The notes: generated by a model not told the origin, from the sequence alone. A DNA stretch of 64,000 nucleotides from Crossaster papposus (GCA_037893245.1 JBAIAA010000526.1:1-64000); one strand, 5' to 3'; positions 10,775 through 22,356 are shown, counted from the stretch's first letter. Translations and numbers: made by a program.

Positions 10775-11804
10775 TATAGGTTTTCCCGGACGATATCGCA
10801 AAATGTGCACATTCATTTGTAAAATATGCATTCAAATTCGCGCTGATTTTCAGAACGACGTATGTCCGAGTTTCATTTTCGCAAAAACGAGCATTCAATT
10901 TTATTTTGTTTAATTCAAATAAATGAATGTGCTTAGCGTTTCATTTAAACGATTACAAACACACGATTGGGCTTTCGGTTTGAGGTATGCGTGGCCGATT
11001 ATTAAGAATGTGCAATCTATTTCTCAGCAAATCGATTTATCATTGTGTCACGGCCTGAATTGAATATTCTTTTTCATTTGTTATAATTTAAATTCGCATA
11101 TTCTGCATTCAATTATATATGGCTATACAATTCACGATAGGCCTACAACTTGTATTAAATCAATGTATTGTTGATCAATAATATGTTGGCTCTTTAACTT
11201 AAATGTATTTTAACCCTAACCATCTCAAATCCTTCAAAATCCTCTTTGCAAATTGCAGGATTTTGCAGGAATGAGGATAATGCAGGTTCCAGGTCATAAG
11301 GCCTAATGCTGGATGAATTTGCAGGATTGAGGTTACTTAGGAATTTATCAAAATGAGGATTTTGGTGGATTGAGGTTAATATGTTTTTGTAAATGACTTC
11401 TCTATCATTTTATCAGTTTAATTGTCTATCCGTCAATGAACTATCCACCAAGACATGAGTGGTTGATGTCCAGTATATTTTCTAAGTAGTTCGCGTCGTC
11501 AGCCTCAAAGGCATCGATAAGACGATTTCGATCAACATCAGAGACTTGTCTGTATCTCCCTCTTGCAGCCATTATTGGAAATTTTAGGGGGCATAAAGTA
11601 AAATCTAGCTATATCATGCGATCGTGGCAAATGCTGAGCAAATAAAGATTTTTGTCCTTCAATTTAGTGGTTTATTTAGCATTTATTTATCAATTGTTAA
11701 ATAGAAAACGGGAATGTGAACGTTCATACTATTTCGCACGAAAACGAATGCACCAGTTACAAACTTATGTGCACATTTCGCGATATTGTCCGGGAAAACC
11801 TATA
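10775..11804 (-). mobile_element. mariner/Tc1-like transposon relic, copy 2
   Basis: Ends: TATAGGTTTTCCCGGACGAT (from 10775) and its inverted match ending GGGAAAACCTATA near 11804, with about 36 bases and two or three mismatches. TA at both borders fits the TA duplication of this superfamily. The interior matches copy 1 (1376-2320), including the helix-turn-helix remnant, then diverges after 'agcatttattt'. Non-autonomous. Confidence 0.75.
11441..11572 (-). pseudogene. transposase helix-turn-helix remnant, copy 2
   Basis: Forty-three codons from an ATG at 11572 (MAARGRYRQVSDVDRNRLID) to a TAG at 11441. Compared with 2059-2211 it lacks two codons in the second helix and stops earlier, just after SCLGG. 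No catalytic domain follows. Confidence 0.6.
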
Positions 11805-11921
11805 GTTATACAGGACTCCTTCGAGGCCTATAATTGGAATGAGTACACTTACAATCTTTTAACGAGGATATATTGAAGGGCAACTTAAGTCTGGTGCCAA
11901 CAGCCGGCACAGTCCATATGA

Positions 11922-12105
11922 AGCACGATATGTGGCAGATAACCCCCCCCCCCCTCTTTTGTGTTGACCATTGTGTTCCCGGAATCTCAGGAATTCCTTT
12001 TAGGTTTCAAGGGGGGGGGGGGGGGTGCTGGGTTAGTTACAATAGTGTTGAGTGCGTATAAAGTATAGGGATAAGAGGGGGTACCCCTCTGCCACATATC
12101 GTGCT
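11922..12105. mobile_element. 184-bp MITE with 18-bp perfect inverted ends
   Basis: AGCACGATATGTGGCAGA at 11922-11939 and its exact complement at 12088-12105. The interior contains a C run (from about 11942) and a G run (12011-12025). Confidence 0.8.
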
Positions 12106-12111
12106 GGGTAA

Positions 12112-13275
12112 TGGCCCTGTCACACCAGAACGTTTTAGGCCAACGCGTGAGTAGCGCGTTAAAAATAGTTGATACGCTGGCAAACGCTGAACTTCCACAG
12201 AAAAAGTCAAGTGGAACCGTGATTTCAGCGTGTCCATAACGCGTTGATAACGGGTTCATAGCGTTCGCCAGCGCGGGAGTAACACGTTAGTAACGCGCCC
12301 GACGACTGATGAACGACGCCTAGCGCGTAAGTAGCGCGTTCCAACGCGCGCCAGCGTACTGCAACGACCACATGATTAGTTGTGTAAAAAGCCGACGCGC
12401 TACTACAGTAATGGCCCTGTCACACCAGAACGTTTTAGGCCAACGCGTGAGTAACATGTTGGAATTTTGGCAACACGCGGGTAAACGTTGACCAACGCTA
12501 GGCCAGCGTTCGCAACACGCTGAGCGCGTTACCCACACGCTGAAACACGCTGTCGCACGCTGAGGCAAAAATACATTTTTTCAACATACCTAAAATGTTC
12601 AGCGTTTGCCAGCGTGTGACTGCACACGCTGGCGGCGCGCAGGAAGGTCGTTACTCACGCGTCAAACGCGCTAGACGATCGTTACCAACCCACTACTCAC
12701 ACGCTGGGGACCCGCTGTCGTATTTTTACTATAAATCAGTGATGAGTTCCTCACACGCTGAGCGCGTTCATCATACGCTACTCACGCGCTGGCATACGCT
12801 ATGAACCCGTTATCAACCTGTATGGACACGCTGAAATCACGGTTCCACTTGACTTTTTCTGTGAAAATTCAGCGATTGCCAGCGTATCAACTATTTTTAA
12901 CGCGCTACTCATGCATTGGCCTAAAACGTTCTGGTGTGACAGGGCCATAACGAGCGTGTCGCCAGCGTACGCCAGCGTACGCCAGCGTGTGGGTAGCGGC
13001 TTGATAACGATCGTCTAGCGTGTTCGACGCGTGAGTAACGAACCACCAATGTGCCGCCAGCGTGTGCATCCACACGCTGGCAAACGCTGGAAATTGTAGG
13101 TATGTTGAAAAAAATATGTTTTCCTCAGCATGTTACAGCGTGTCCCAGCGTGTGAGTAACGCGCTCAGCGTGTTGCTAACGCTGGCTAGCGTTGGTCAGC
13201 GTTTGCCAGCGTGTTGCCAAAATTACAACACGTTTCTCACGCGTTGGCCTAAAACGCTCTGGTGTGACAGGGCCA
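12112..13275. mobile_element. PIF/Harbinger-like MITE (outer copy)
   Basis: The termini are TGGCCCTGTCACACCAGA at 12112 and its complement ending at 13275, flanked by TAA on the left and TAT on the right. Three-base TWA-type duplications and GGCCCTGTC-like ends are typical of PIF/Harbinger. The interior is packed with variants of 'acgctggc', 'cagcgtgt' and 'acgcgttg'. It is split by an inner copy at 12412-12947. No transposase is present. Confidence 0.8.
12412..12947. mobile_element. same-family MITE inserted in opposite orientation
   Basis: Same TGGCCCTGTC termini with an exact TAA duplication (12409-12411 and 12948-12950). Its right arm (12770-12947) is the inverted match of the outer copy's left arm (12112-12270, sharing 'aagtcaagtggaaccgtg'). 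Its left arm matches the inverted right arm of the outer copy ('aggtatgttgaaaaaa'). The inner copy is therefore a reversed sister of its host. Confidence 0.85.
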
Positions 13276-13284
13276 TATAGCACA

Positions 13285-14140
13285 GTCTGGCGCAAGGTGG
13301 CGGTCCGCCGCAAGGCACGCCACTGCCCGTCTGGCCTTTCTCTCGGTCTCCGCCCGGTTTTCTTGACCGAGTTCCTAGCGCGGCCGAAACGTTTACTTAA
13401 CAAAATTTGACTATTCAAAGCAGTCTGGCCGCTTGAAAAACAGAGCATGGAATAAGGGAAAAGGACCTCAGTTCTATTCTGTTGATTTTTAGAACTCGCG
13501 GTAATGATTAAGGGGAACTGACAGTGGCATTCGTACTGCGGTGTGAGAGGTAACATTCTTGGATCGTCGCCAACTTCAAAAGCATTTGCTACGAATGTTT
13601 TCATAAAGGAAAGAGGTTCGAAGGCGATCAGATACCGCCCTATAGTTCTAACCAAAAACGATGCCGACTGGCAATATGCCGGCATTACTGCAATGACGCG
13701 GCGGGCAGTCTGCGAAAAATCAAAGTCTTTGGTTTCGGGGAAAGTATGGTTGCAAAGCTGGAACTTAAAGGAATTGACGGGAGGGCACCACCGGGAGCAG
13801 AGCCTGTGGCTTAATTTGACTCAACACGGAAAAACTCAGCCGGATCGGACACAATGACAGATTGAGAGCTCAATCTTGATTCTGTGGGTGGTGGTGTATG
13901 GCCGTTCTTGTAGGGCGCTGACTTCTTAGAGGAATAAAAGAGATAACAGGTCTATGAAGCTCTTAGATGTACAGGGCCGCACACGCGCTACACTGAAGGG
14001 GCAGATCCTGGCAGACCTGCTGCGGCGGGGCGCCCACCGGCGCCTCGCTCGTGCGCCCGAAAGACGATCGAACTTGATCATTTAGAGGAAGTAAAAGTCG
14101 CAACAAGGTTTTCGGAGGTAAACCTGCAGAAGGATCATTA
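13285..14140 (+). pseudogene. 18S rRNA pseudogene (3' two thirds, internally deleted)
   Basis: Recognisable small-subunit rRNA landmarks appear in the right order: 'ggcggtccgccgcaagg', 'ggccgaaacgtttac', 'gcatttgctacgaatgtttt', 'gatcagataccgccct', 'ggaattgacggg', 'tttgactcaacacgg', 'cacacgcgctacactga', 'gaggaagtaaaagtcgcaac' and the end 'gcagaaggatcatta'. Large pieces are missing, one after the 'atggccgttctt' region and a second of some 300 bases between 'gctacactga' and the 3' helix, which removes much of the decoding region. Many point changes hit otherwise invariant positions. It starts next to the Harbinger-like MITE end and runs into ITS1-like sequence. This is a dead rDNA insertion, not a functional gene. 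Confidence 0.9.
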
Positions 14141-14405
14141 CCGAGTGAGACCCGCCCCCGCGTGGGTGCGCCTGGTCGGATGTCCACGGCTGGCCACCGA
14201 GCTGTCTTCCGGGTGTAGGCGGGAGTTATACCCAACATTAGAGTCCTTAGGCGGCCTGCCAACAGTCGGTCCATGCCAGCGCCACGTAGGGAGACGGCGT
14301 GGCCGCGGCAGGTACCGACCGTACGGACGATTGGGGTCCCGGAAAGCCATGGCTCAGTCAGTTCTGCCTCGGTTTACGCCACACATTTTGAGTGGCCGCG
14401 AAATT
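14141..14405 (+). other. ITS1-like spacer attached to the 18S pseudogene
   Basis: GC-rich sequence continuing without a break after the 18S 3' end. No 5.8S sequence follows; the block ends near 14405 at a G run (14412-14425). Its retention shows the copy came from the rDNA transcription unit or its DNA, not from mature 18S RNA. Confidence 0.7.
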
Positions 14406-15501
14406 TAAAAAGGGGGGGGGGGGGGTCAATTTTTGGACGGCAAATTACCACACTAAACGTACACTAGGACCAGTTTTGCTTTTTATTCACATTTAAAACA
14501 CATAAATCTATTAATTTAAAACAACAATTGCGTAATGAAAATGTTACACTGCATATGTTTTCTTTAATAATATTGTTCAGATGCCTGTAAATTTACCACC
14601 CATTCCCCACGTACTTTCCGTTAGCTGTCCCACTACGACCAACACTAGCACTCGTTCCGCATTGCCTGTTTTCACTTCATTCACTTCTAGTCTTGCGCCT
14701 GTACAAGACTATACCCAGCGCTGACTAGCGTTTGTGACAATCTGGGGATAGGGGTTCCTAAACTAATTCAGGACAACATTTGGAATGGGGAGTTTATCGA
14801 ATTTGGTTATCAAACAATATCAAGATCTCCAATAACAATGGACCGATCCGGATTTGACCATAAGCCCCGCCCACCTTAGCAACGGCATGGCGACTCCATT
14901 ACCTCGGTCAAGTTGCACACACACACAGTCGTGAACCACATAACGACCGAGGATCGATATTGTGTTTTCCTTTCTTCCTTTACTTAACCCAATCCCCATT
15001 GCTTTGCGCTTGCACTGTCGATCGAGGACAGAATTCGGACAAGCAAACCGTCGATCGAGGATCCTTTGTTCCCTTTGTTCTCTTTTGTGTTTCGATCCTC
15101 GATCGTAATGCAAGACAAGAACACATGAACGTGCATGTACGTACTTACGTATACAAATGTACGTGTAGGCTTGATGTACACATACATGTACAACGAAAAT
15201 ATTGATTTAAACTTTAGGAGGGGACTATCAGCAAGCTAGCGGGCGATGACCATTATTTTAAGGAAGGGTATGTACAGTACATGAAGGATGGTTACGTTGC
15301 AGTTGGGGGAAATGAAGCATGCATGCCATGAGTCGATGAGAGAAGAAAAACCATGTCAATTTTATGGACGGTGTATCTGTATCTGTATGTTGCTTGGTAA
15401 GTACCGGTACTGGAATAAATCATAGCCTAATTATTAGACTGCTATACATACATGTACATGTAGAACATTACTATTAACTCTACATAGGCCCCTATCCTAC
15501 C
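14406..15501. other. no gene seen
   Basis: Non-coding. Contains a G run and three related words 'gatcgaggat', 'gtcgatcgagga' and 'cctcgatcg' near 14950-15105, plus tacatgta-type words near 15130-15190. No exon recognised. Confidence 0.4.
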
Positions 15502-16150
15502 TAAAGGCCCAGTCCCACTGCACTTGCGCACGAATTACTCATGAATTGCGCATAAAATTTTCTTCGTGCGTGATTCGTCAGTGATGTGCGTAAATCCCAC
15601 GTGTTTCACACGTGGAGCATCAGTTTTTGTAAGTGATTGTACGCGGAGACGGGTTTGTGCGCGATCGCCGGTTTTGAACGGTTCAAAAATTTTTCCACGC
15701 ACAACGTGCGCTATTATACGCAGTTTATGCGCAGTTTGTACGTAGTTTGGACGTGGAAGGTGCGTGATATGTCCGTGTTCTGTCAGTGTTCCGTCAGTGC
15801 TTGTGCGTCAGGAACTGGCTCCTAGCACGCACATCACTGACGAATCACTTACAGAACACGCACATATCACTTACAAAACACGCACAATCCACGTATGTTC
15901 CACTTACAATCACTTACCAAAACGTCAGAAATTGTATCGGGTTTGGGCTTGTGCGTGGAATGTTCTTTGTCAGTGATTGTAAGTGATACATGCGCAGTTT
16001 ATACGCGATTCATCGGTGATTCTGACCACGCACAACCCCAGAAAATGACCAATTTCTCCACGAACAATCACGCACAAACCAATTTTATGCGTGATTTATG
16101 CGTGATTTATGCGTGATTTATGCGTCATTGGCAATGGGACTGGGCCTTTA
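15502..16150. mobile_element. 649-bp MITE with 16-bp perfect inverted ends
   Basis: TAAAGGCCCAGTCCCA at 15502-15517 and its exact complement at 16135-16150. TA can be the target duplication. The interior is dense with 'cgtgatttatgcg', 'gtgcgtg' and 'cacttacaatcac' words on both strands, including three tandem 'tgcgtgattta' units near 16088-16122. Non-coding. Confidence 0.8.
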
Positions 16151-17594
16151 GACTGCACTGTACTTGACCTTGTTTATCTTCTTGACATTCCCGCCGTTCA
16201 CGTCACACGAGTTCAACGGTAATTCTCATTTTCGTAATTTGTTTTGGTATTTAACAGGGAAAAATGATGCCGTGATCCGAGTACCAGCGTGTTATTTACA
16301 TATTTCATGACCATTTCATGCATATTTTTGACAATTTTTAAAACTCTATACAGTCGTATTTTGATTGACAAATACGGTGCCTTTTCGTACCGAAGCCATT
16401 TGTTTGTGTACACTTTTCTAAGCACATGTGATATAGTTTGACCGAGCTAATGGCGGACCATGCCTGAAGCAACCGTTGCTAAGTTACCTGAACAAAACTC
16501 GTAATCTTATTGGTCAATGCGCGCGTAGTGATTGACAGGCCGGATCGGTCCATTCCTCAGATACAGATGCCAATAAAAAGGTCTTCTCATTCTCATTTTG
16601 CTGTTTTGCGTAACCAAAACAAGTTATGTGCTGGGTTACCAAATTTTCAATATACATTTTCAATATGTACATGTACATACACATAAAACAATTTTTCTTT
16701 AGTATAGACAATTTCGGAAAATTCCAAGTTAACATTTAAGAACTTCTTTCAATGGTAAATGTCATGTATGACCCATGTGAGGTTTTACCCAATATTGGGT
16801 GAAACCGTGGTGAAACCTACTCGAAATTTCACGTGAGTAGAACAAATGTTTTATACTTTTATAAACAAAAAACTACCCATGTGGTGGACTCTCGACCAAT
16901 AAAAAGGGTAAACTAACTTAGTCTTCGGTTCCCGCTTTGCTCAAGTACAAACAGCAGCATTGTACAGACGCCAAAAGAGAAAGCATTATTTCCTTGTCCA
17001 ACCTTCCAGAAATGCACGCTGCAAACTGTCTACGTTCGAACGTGACCACACAGGTCCACAAGCACCGCAATTGACAATTGAGACATTCGCTATCAAATGA
17101 CAACACTTACAAAACTAGGGTCAGCCCTTGCTGTTGGGCAGACTGGATGAATAAACTAGGATCAGGAGCAATCAAGTGAAAACTGTATCATCCCTTTATA
17201 CAACATTTGCTTCTGCTGCAATTTTTTAGAAATGTGTGGATTTAGGTGGTTTTATTATAGCATAAACAAATACTGGCTTGTTCAGATTTAGTGTTAATAG
17301 ATCTTAGACAAACTAACTTCAGACACGTAAACAAATTAACATTGCAGGATTTAGGAATGTTGAGGTTAATGACGTCCATAATTTTGTGAACAAAATGCTT
17401 GTGTAAAGCCCCAAATTAAACATTTTTAAAACACAAAAGATATACAAAATGCAACAAATAATAATAATAATATTGCTTGTATTTGGCCCCACGATATTTA
17501 CTGTACATGTATTAATATTCAACTAAAGTTGCAGTTCAGTGCCACTAAAATACATTAGCGGTTGTCACAGTTTTCTCTTTTCATTTTGTATTAC
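16151..17594. other. no gene seen
   Basis: Host-like non-coding DNA left of the BEL/Pao insertion. A 14-base perfect palindrome ACCCAATATTGGGT lies at 16787-16800. A 62-codon minus frame at 16918-17106 has no recognisable signature. Confidence 0.4.
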
Positions 17595-18320
17595 TGAAAG
17601 AAAGGGCAGGTCAGGAGACTGGTGATGAAGTCTAGGATTTGGTGGTTCACTCTTTTAATTACTGATTGTTCAATAATTATAATTATGAAGAAAGAATTAA
17701 AAAGTCTGTGTGATGCAGTGTCGTGGATATATGGCCGTGTAAGCCGTGTAGTGTAAGCCGTGTAATGGGAGCCGTGGTTCTACAAGAAAACCAAATTAAT
17801 ACAATAGTACATATTTTGAACTACTGGAATTATAATGTGACATGAGACCTACAAAGTCATGTAGAGGAATAAGGAATGTTACCCATTATCAACAAAATTA
17901 ACCGACAAACTGAGCAATTAGGTGAGCTATTTGCCTTAGATTACACTCAATTATCCAGTAATGATGATTAGATGCAAGATAATATTCCTTAAATATCAAT
18001 AAAACTGTACATGTGTACCCATGTAACGACAAGAAGAAAATCCACATTGTTTATCAGTTACAAACACCCACAAAATATCCCTTAAAATCATCCATAAAAT
18101 GTACTTACTTTCAATATCTACGCACCGTTATAAGGACAGCACACAGATGATTAGGAAAATTGGCTTCAACCTAGGATTTTAGTTTGATTACCTAAATAAT
18201 TGAGAGATTTATTGGAACGGTTTGAGGAACGTTAGTGAAACGAGAATCACGAGGGAATTTTCAAGAATCACAAACACGAGAGGGCACTATATAGGATTTC
18301 AGCTTAGACACTTTCGTACA
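17595..18320 (-). repeat. BEL/Pao 3' LTR
   Basis: A 726-bp LTR; read on the plus strand it runs TGAAAG...CGTACA. A purine-rich tract (plus strand gccgccctt, 18321-18329) lies just inside it as the polypurine tract. It aligns through its length with the right-hand LTR pieces. Confidence 0.9.
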
Positions 18321-18416
18321 GCCGCCCTTAAAATTGTACGTTCAATTTACTAAACCAGAAAGTGTTCTTATGAATCAAAAATTAAGAAAACAGTTCAGGT
18401 GTTAGTGTCATCACCC

Positions 18417-18815
18417 TCAGGTAGGTTTCATGGCGTCATCACCCTTGGGTAGGTTGTCATCACTGACCTTAGGAAGCTGTATCAGTCGTGCCACTGGGCG
18501 AGTGTATGTTTTACCTCGTACTCTCACGCTGGCAGCGCGGACACGACCGTCAGCACCATGAAAGGTCTCCGCAACTCTTCCTATGGGCCACTGAGCTCTG
18601 CTGAGTGCTGGGTCGACAATTATAACATCATTTGTAGTCAAGTTGGGACGGTCTATCTGCCACTTCTGGCGCTCCTGGAGAGTCGGCAAGTAGGACTTGA
18701 TGAACCCGGACCAAAAGTGATCAGCAAGGACCTGGCTGTGCTTCCAGCGTCGTCTGCCAAGTAGATCCCTAGCCGGGTAGACGACCTGGGGTAAGGATGC
18801 ATCATGCCGCCCCAT
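18417..18815 (-). pseudogene. BEL/Pao integrase C-terminal domain
   Basis: A 132-codon frame with WKHSQVLADHFWSGFIKSYL, LQERQKW, DVIIVDPALSRAQWPIGRV and the final VRGKTYTRPVARLIQLP. This fits the domain after the BEL/Pao integrase core (DUF5641-type), which helps bind target chromatin and DNA. It is separated from the core by stop codons and frame changes between 18816 and 18960, so it is not translated in continuity. Confidence 0.8.
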
Positions 18816-18949
18816 CAGCAGAAGGTTTAGAGTGACTGGATCGGGATCTGCAACATTAGATGAAACATACCCCAGAGGTTTCGAGTTTAGGATTCCTCGA
18901 TGAGCACGGTGCGTAGTACTGACTCGGCAACGGACTGCTTATTCAGGGC

Positions 18950-19665
18950 GACTCTCAGGCCATGATCTCGCGTTCCCATTTCCCTCAAAAGTGTGGAGCA
19001 TTCGGGGCGTTGAACACGAACTCGACCTGGTGCTTGGCGAGCTCCTGCTGTAATATGAGATACATGGCAGCAAAGGCGTCTTTTAGCTCAGAATTGCGCC
19101 CTTTGAAATTTGTGCCACAGTCACAAAGGATCTCGTGTGGTCTGCCCCGTCTTGAGATGAACCGTCTAAAGGCTATCAAGAACGCATCTGTATCGAGGCT
19201 GTCTAATAGGTCCAGGTGAATGGCTCTGGTAGTCATGCACTTAAAGATAATCCCCCAACGCTTCTCGCCTCTTCGCCCAATCTTGCATGTCATCGGACCA
19301 AAACAGTCTATCCCTGTGGAATAGAAGGGAAGCTTGAAGAGACGGAGACGCGCCGGAGGCAAATCTCCCATCTTTGGAACTTGAGGACCAGCTCTCCACT
19401 TCTGACATACAAAGCACTGGCGTTGATGCTTTCGGACAGCTTCTCTTCCGCGTAGTATCCAAAACATGCGTCGGATTTCTGCCAGTATACGCCAGTATCC
19501 GTAGTGGAGCAACTTCTCATCGTAGTCACAGATGACAAGTCTTGTAATGAGATGAGCTGGGTCCATCACAATGGGATGCTTGGTTTCATAGGGTAGATCT
19601 TGGGCACGACGAAGACGTCCTCCCACTCATACAAGGGCGCAAGATTTGTCATACTCCGGAGCAAG
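18950..19665 (-). pseudogene. BEL/Pao integrase core
   Basis: The 213-codon frame (18985-19626) carries the zinc-binding part, with histidines at HLITRLV and LLHYGYW and cysteines in QCFVCQKW. The catalytic core follows: first Asp in STGIDCFGP, second Asp in ILCDCGTNF. An in-frame stop precedes the third acidic residue in GKWERE (about 18966-18983). Another stop precedes 19626, in VGGRLRRAQDLPY. The integrase would join element DNA to the host chromosome. This copy is dead through those stops. Upstream sequence is interrupted by the insert at 19666-20524. Confidence 0.85.
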
Positions 19666-20524
19666 TGTAACCCAGAAAAATGGAACAAAGAATTTGGACC
19701 TAGGATCGCTAGAAAATCGCGAGGAAAGTTAAGTTGACAAAGAGACAGAGATTAAAGAACTATCACTGGAACACATTTATTTCTCCTGAACGACAATTAA
19801 AACGAACTAAACCAAAAATAAAATTATAAACTACCGATATTGTACCTGATACTACCAACCTTGATGTTCTCCTAACCAAACAAATATAAATGACCTTTGA
19901 CTTTCCTCAAATAAAAAATGCTATAAACCAAAAAAAACTCAGTATAATAATGATATAACTGAAACTAAGTAAATGAAGCAAAAATAGACTAAAAAATCTA
20001 AAATGACACGAACCGACAATAGACTAAAAAAACCAACTCAATCACTTCAAGCAATAAACCAACCAAGAACTTAAACCAGATAAAAAATCAAGAAACCAAC
20101 AACTAAAACCTAAATCCAACTAAACTAAAAACCAACACAGCAGCAAAAGAAGGTCATAAATCGAAAACAACAACTTAAACAACCGAATCCAGCAGCAGAC
20201 CAAACTTTCAGGGTAGAAAAGCCATAGATTTTCAAGGTAATCTGCAGAGCAAAACTAATTGATGCTGCCCTGCCTTCTACCAGTCTGCAAAAATGAGGCA
20301 TGGACCACATGGTCTCACAGATAAAGGGGTCTCTGTTCTGGACAGGATGTTTACTCTATCCAGGGGCGTACACTACTATCCTCCTACAGCACTGCTATTA
20401 TTTTGACCTCTACTAAATTAACTTAAGAGGGCTACAACACAAACTAAGTGTATGCAAGTCAGGGGGAGGGACTCCTATGTCGAAAACCAAAGCTAATACA
20501 AGTTAACTATGTGGCCCTGCCACA
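19666..20524 (-). mobile_element. solo-LTR-like insertion inside BEL/Pao
   Basis: An 859-bp non-coding block starting TGTAACCCAG and ending CTGCCACA (plus strand), flanked on both sides by CAAG (19662-19665 and 20525-20528). TG...CA termini plus a 4-bp duplication fit a solo LTR. It separates BEL coding sequence that is otherwise adjacent. The plus strand is A-rich (aaccaa, aactaaa words). No second copy is in the window. Confidence 0.65.
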
Positions 20525-20964
20525 CAAGCTGCAAGAGTCTGCTGCCACGGGGAAGCTCTTTGCCTGCTTTGATGCAAGCAATTTCTTCTGGGAAGGAATC
20601 TTCTTGAGCACGCTGATAAAGGCGCATCTCGACATCAACCCGTTAGTCAACTAAATTGGCAGGATTAGCACCGTCGGCCGCCCCATGAAGATGCTGTATG
20701 GTAGCTGTAACAAGGTCACCCCAAGTGTCATATTCGGACGGATCAGGTAAGTTGTTAGGCTGAATTATGACAGCACCACAGAAGGCGGACTTCTTTAACT
20801 CAGATGGGTCTTCTGTCTGTGCGGAAGGGTAAGCTGGCCACATGTCTAAGGACATCCACAGAAAAGGAGGACCATCTTTCCATCTGTTGGCTCGGCCGAG
20901 GTCAACCAGGGTCTTGCCTCTTGTAAGGTCGTCAGCGGGGTTGTTCTTGGTGTCGACGTAACGC
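20525..20964 (-). pseudogene. BEL/Pao RNase H end and linker
   Basis: The minus frame 20643-20972 includes YVDTKNNPADDLTRGK, the hallmark end of the BEL/Pao RNase H region, followed by WKDGPPFLWMS. After a frame change comes EMRLYQRAQEDSFPEE (about 20570-20620). The upstream half of the domain is at 31423-31724, on the far side of the inserted Gypsy element. Confidence 0.8.
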
Positions 20965-22335
20965 TGTAGCAACCAGGCACAATTATTAGCCTTTTTCTTA
21001 AACTAAATCCAATATTTAATCATACAATAATAATCTTAGCAAAATGTTTATTCTAAATCACCCCAGAAGTGTTGTCCTGCGAAATCAGTTTTGTACACTG
21101 TTTCATGAATATGTATTCACGTCCAATGGCTTAACCAATCAGAGTTCGAATTAATATTCCTGTCTGGGGTCTTTTTCTCGTGTAAAAGTGTGCGTTTTTC
21201 GCGCTCGCCTGACCTATGTATCAGAGTTAACTTCAATGTTGTTTTCCTCTGCCGATTTAACGAATTGTATGAGTTTATCATACCTTGTTCACACTAAATT
21301 TTGCTACTAAGCTTCGTGTAGTGAACCAGTGATTAGTTTGTGTATATTACGACAGCTAAGTCGCCTCAAGAAAGTGACATTCTAACTGTTTTGGAACACC
21401 GTGTTTTCTTGAGCATTTGACCTGCGACGCCATCTTTGGTGTTCACCACATGCGTGCGTGGCAACAGTATTAGCGTATCGTCGTGCAGCACGCGCCGACT
21501 GTACTGGGGACTACTGTTGTGAATTGGACAACATACCAGGACGACTTCAACGTCTAGAATACAGTACAGACAGTATTTCTCGCTCAGCTCCATTCCGGAT
21601 TCTGGCCCAGCTAGCCTACTACTGAATCATCAGCGGACGCTTACTGTTTCGCCTGTCCAGTTTTCCGTCAGCAGCCTCGTCCTGTTTTGCAGCGGTCACG
21701 AACAGTCGCGACGCGTGAGAGAGCAGTTTTTACGCCGACGTCACACCGCGGAGTTCCTGACCTTTTCGCAATCGAGAGACCGCTACTTCCAGTTCCACTG
21801 TGGACTTTTCGTTCAGCAAAGTTTCGTCGCAGAACACTTACAGTTACACTCTACGTCCCCACTCGAGAGCACCGATTAGTTGTTTATCTCAAATGTGTAT
21901 AACGTTTTCAATTGTATTTTAGATCTTTTGTATACTGATTCGTAAATCATTTTGAATTGATAATCACTTAATCTGTGCGCATTATTGCATTGAATTGGTC
22001 AACAGAAGCCAGACCAATTTTGGTACTTCATTTGAGGAGTATTTACTTGCTAATGCTAATACTATAGTGTGATTTATCCTTTGTCATTGTTTTGTGTGGC
22101 AAAGGGTGTGTTGTTTTTGTATAATCAACACTGTAGAAGAGATTTAAATTTACTAGATTAAATTACTTTGAATTGTTCATGTGTGCCTGATCATTTAATT
22201 TCTTGCACGTGGGATCGCACAGTAAAGCGTAGGGTTCCTTCTTATAATTTTGTTTGATCGATTCCTTTCCATTTTCCCCATTTTGGAGGCATCCTATTTT
22301 GAATCGGTTCTCCCTTTAGAAAACATATCCCTACA
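20965..22335 (+). repeat. Gypsy-A 5' LTR
   Basis: 1371 bp, TGTAGCAACC...CCCTACA. By eye it differs from the 3' LTR by one substitution (aattaat against aattagt) and lacks an 8-bp 'actctctc'-type insertion. The short frames inside are identical in both LTRs simply because the LTRs are. Confidence 0.95.
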
Positions 22336-22338
22336 ATT

Positions 22339-22356
22339 TGGTGACCCAGACGTGAT
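22339..22356 (+). other. Gypsy-A primer-binding site
   Basis: TGGTGACCCAGACGTGAT starts three bases after the LTR. TGG pairs with the CCA end of a tRNA. The tRNA species was not identified. Confidence 0.7.

Noticed and set aside
13176-13685. 169-codon minus frame
   Set aside because: It crosses from a MITE end into the 18S rRNA pseudogene; open by chance on the antisense of rRNA.
16918-17106. Cys-rich 62-codon minus frame
   Set aside because: No domain, no splice signals of note and low-information composition; cannot be supported as an exon.
21366-21902. Two ~70-codon frames perfectly duplicated at 30449-30985
   Set aside because: They lie inside the two LTRs of Gypsy-A, so their identity reflects LTR identity; no protein signature.
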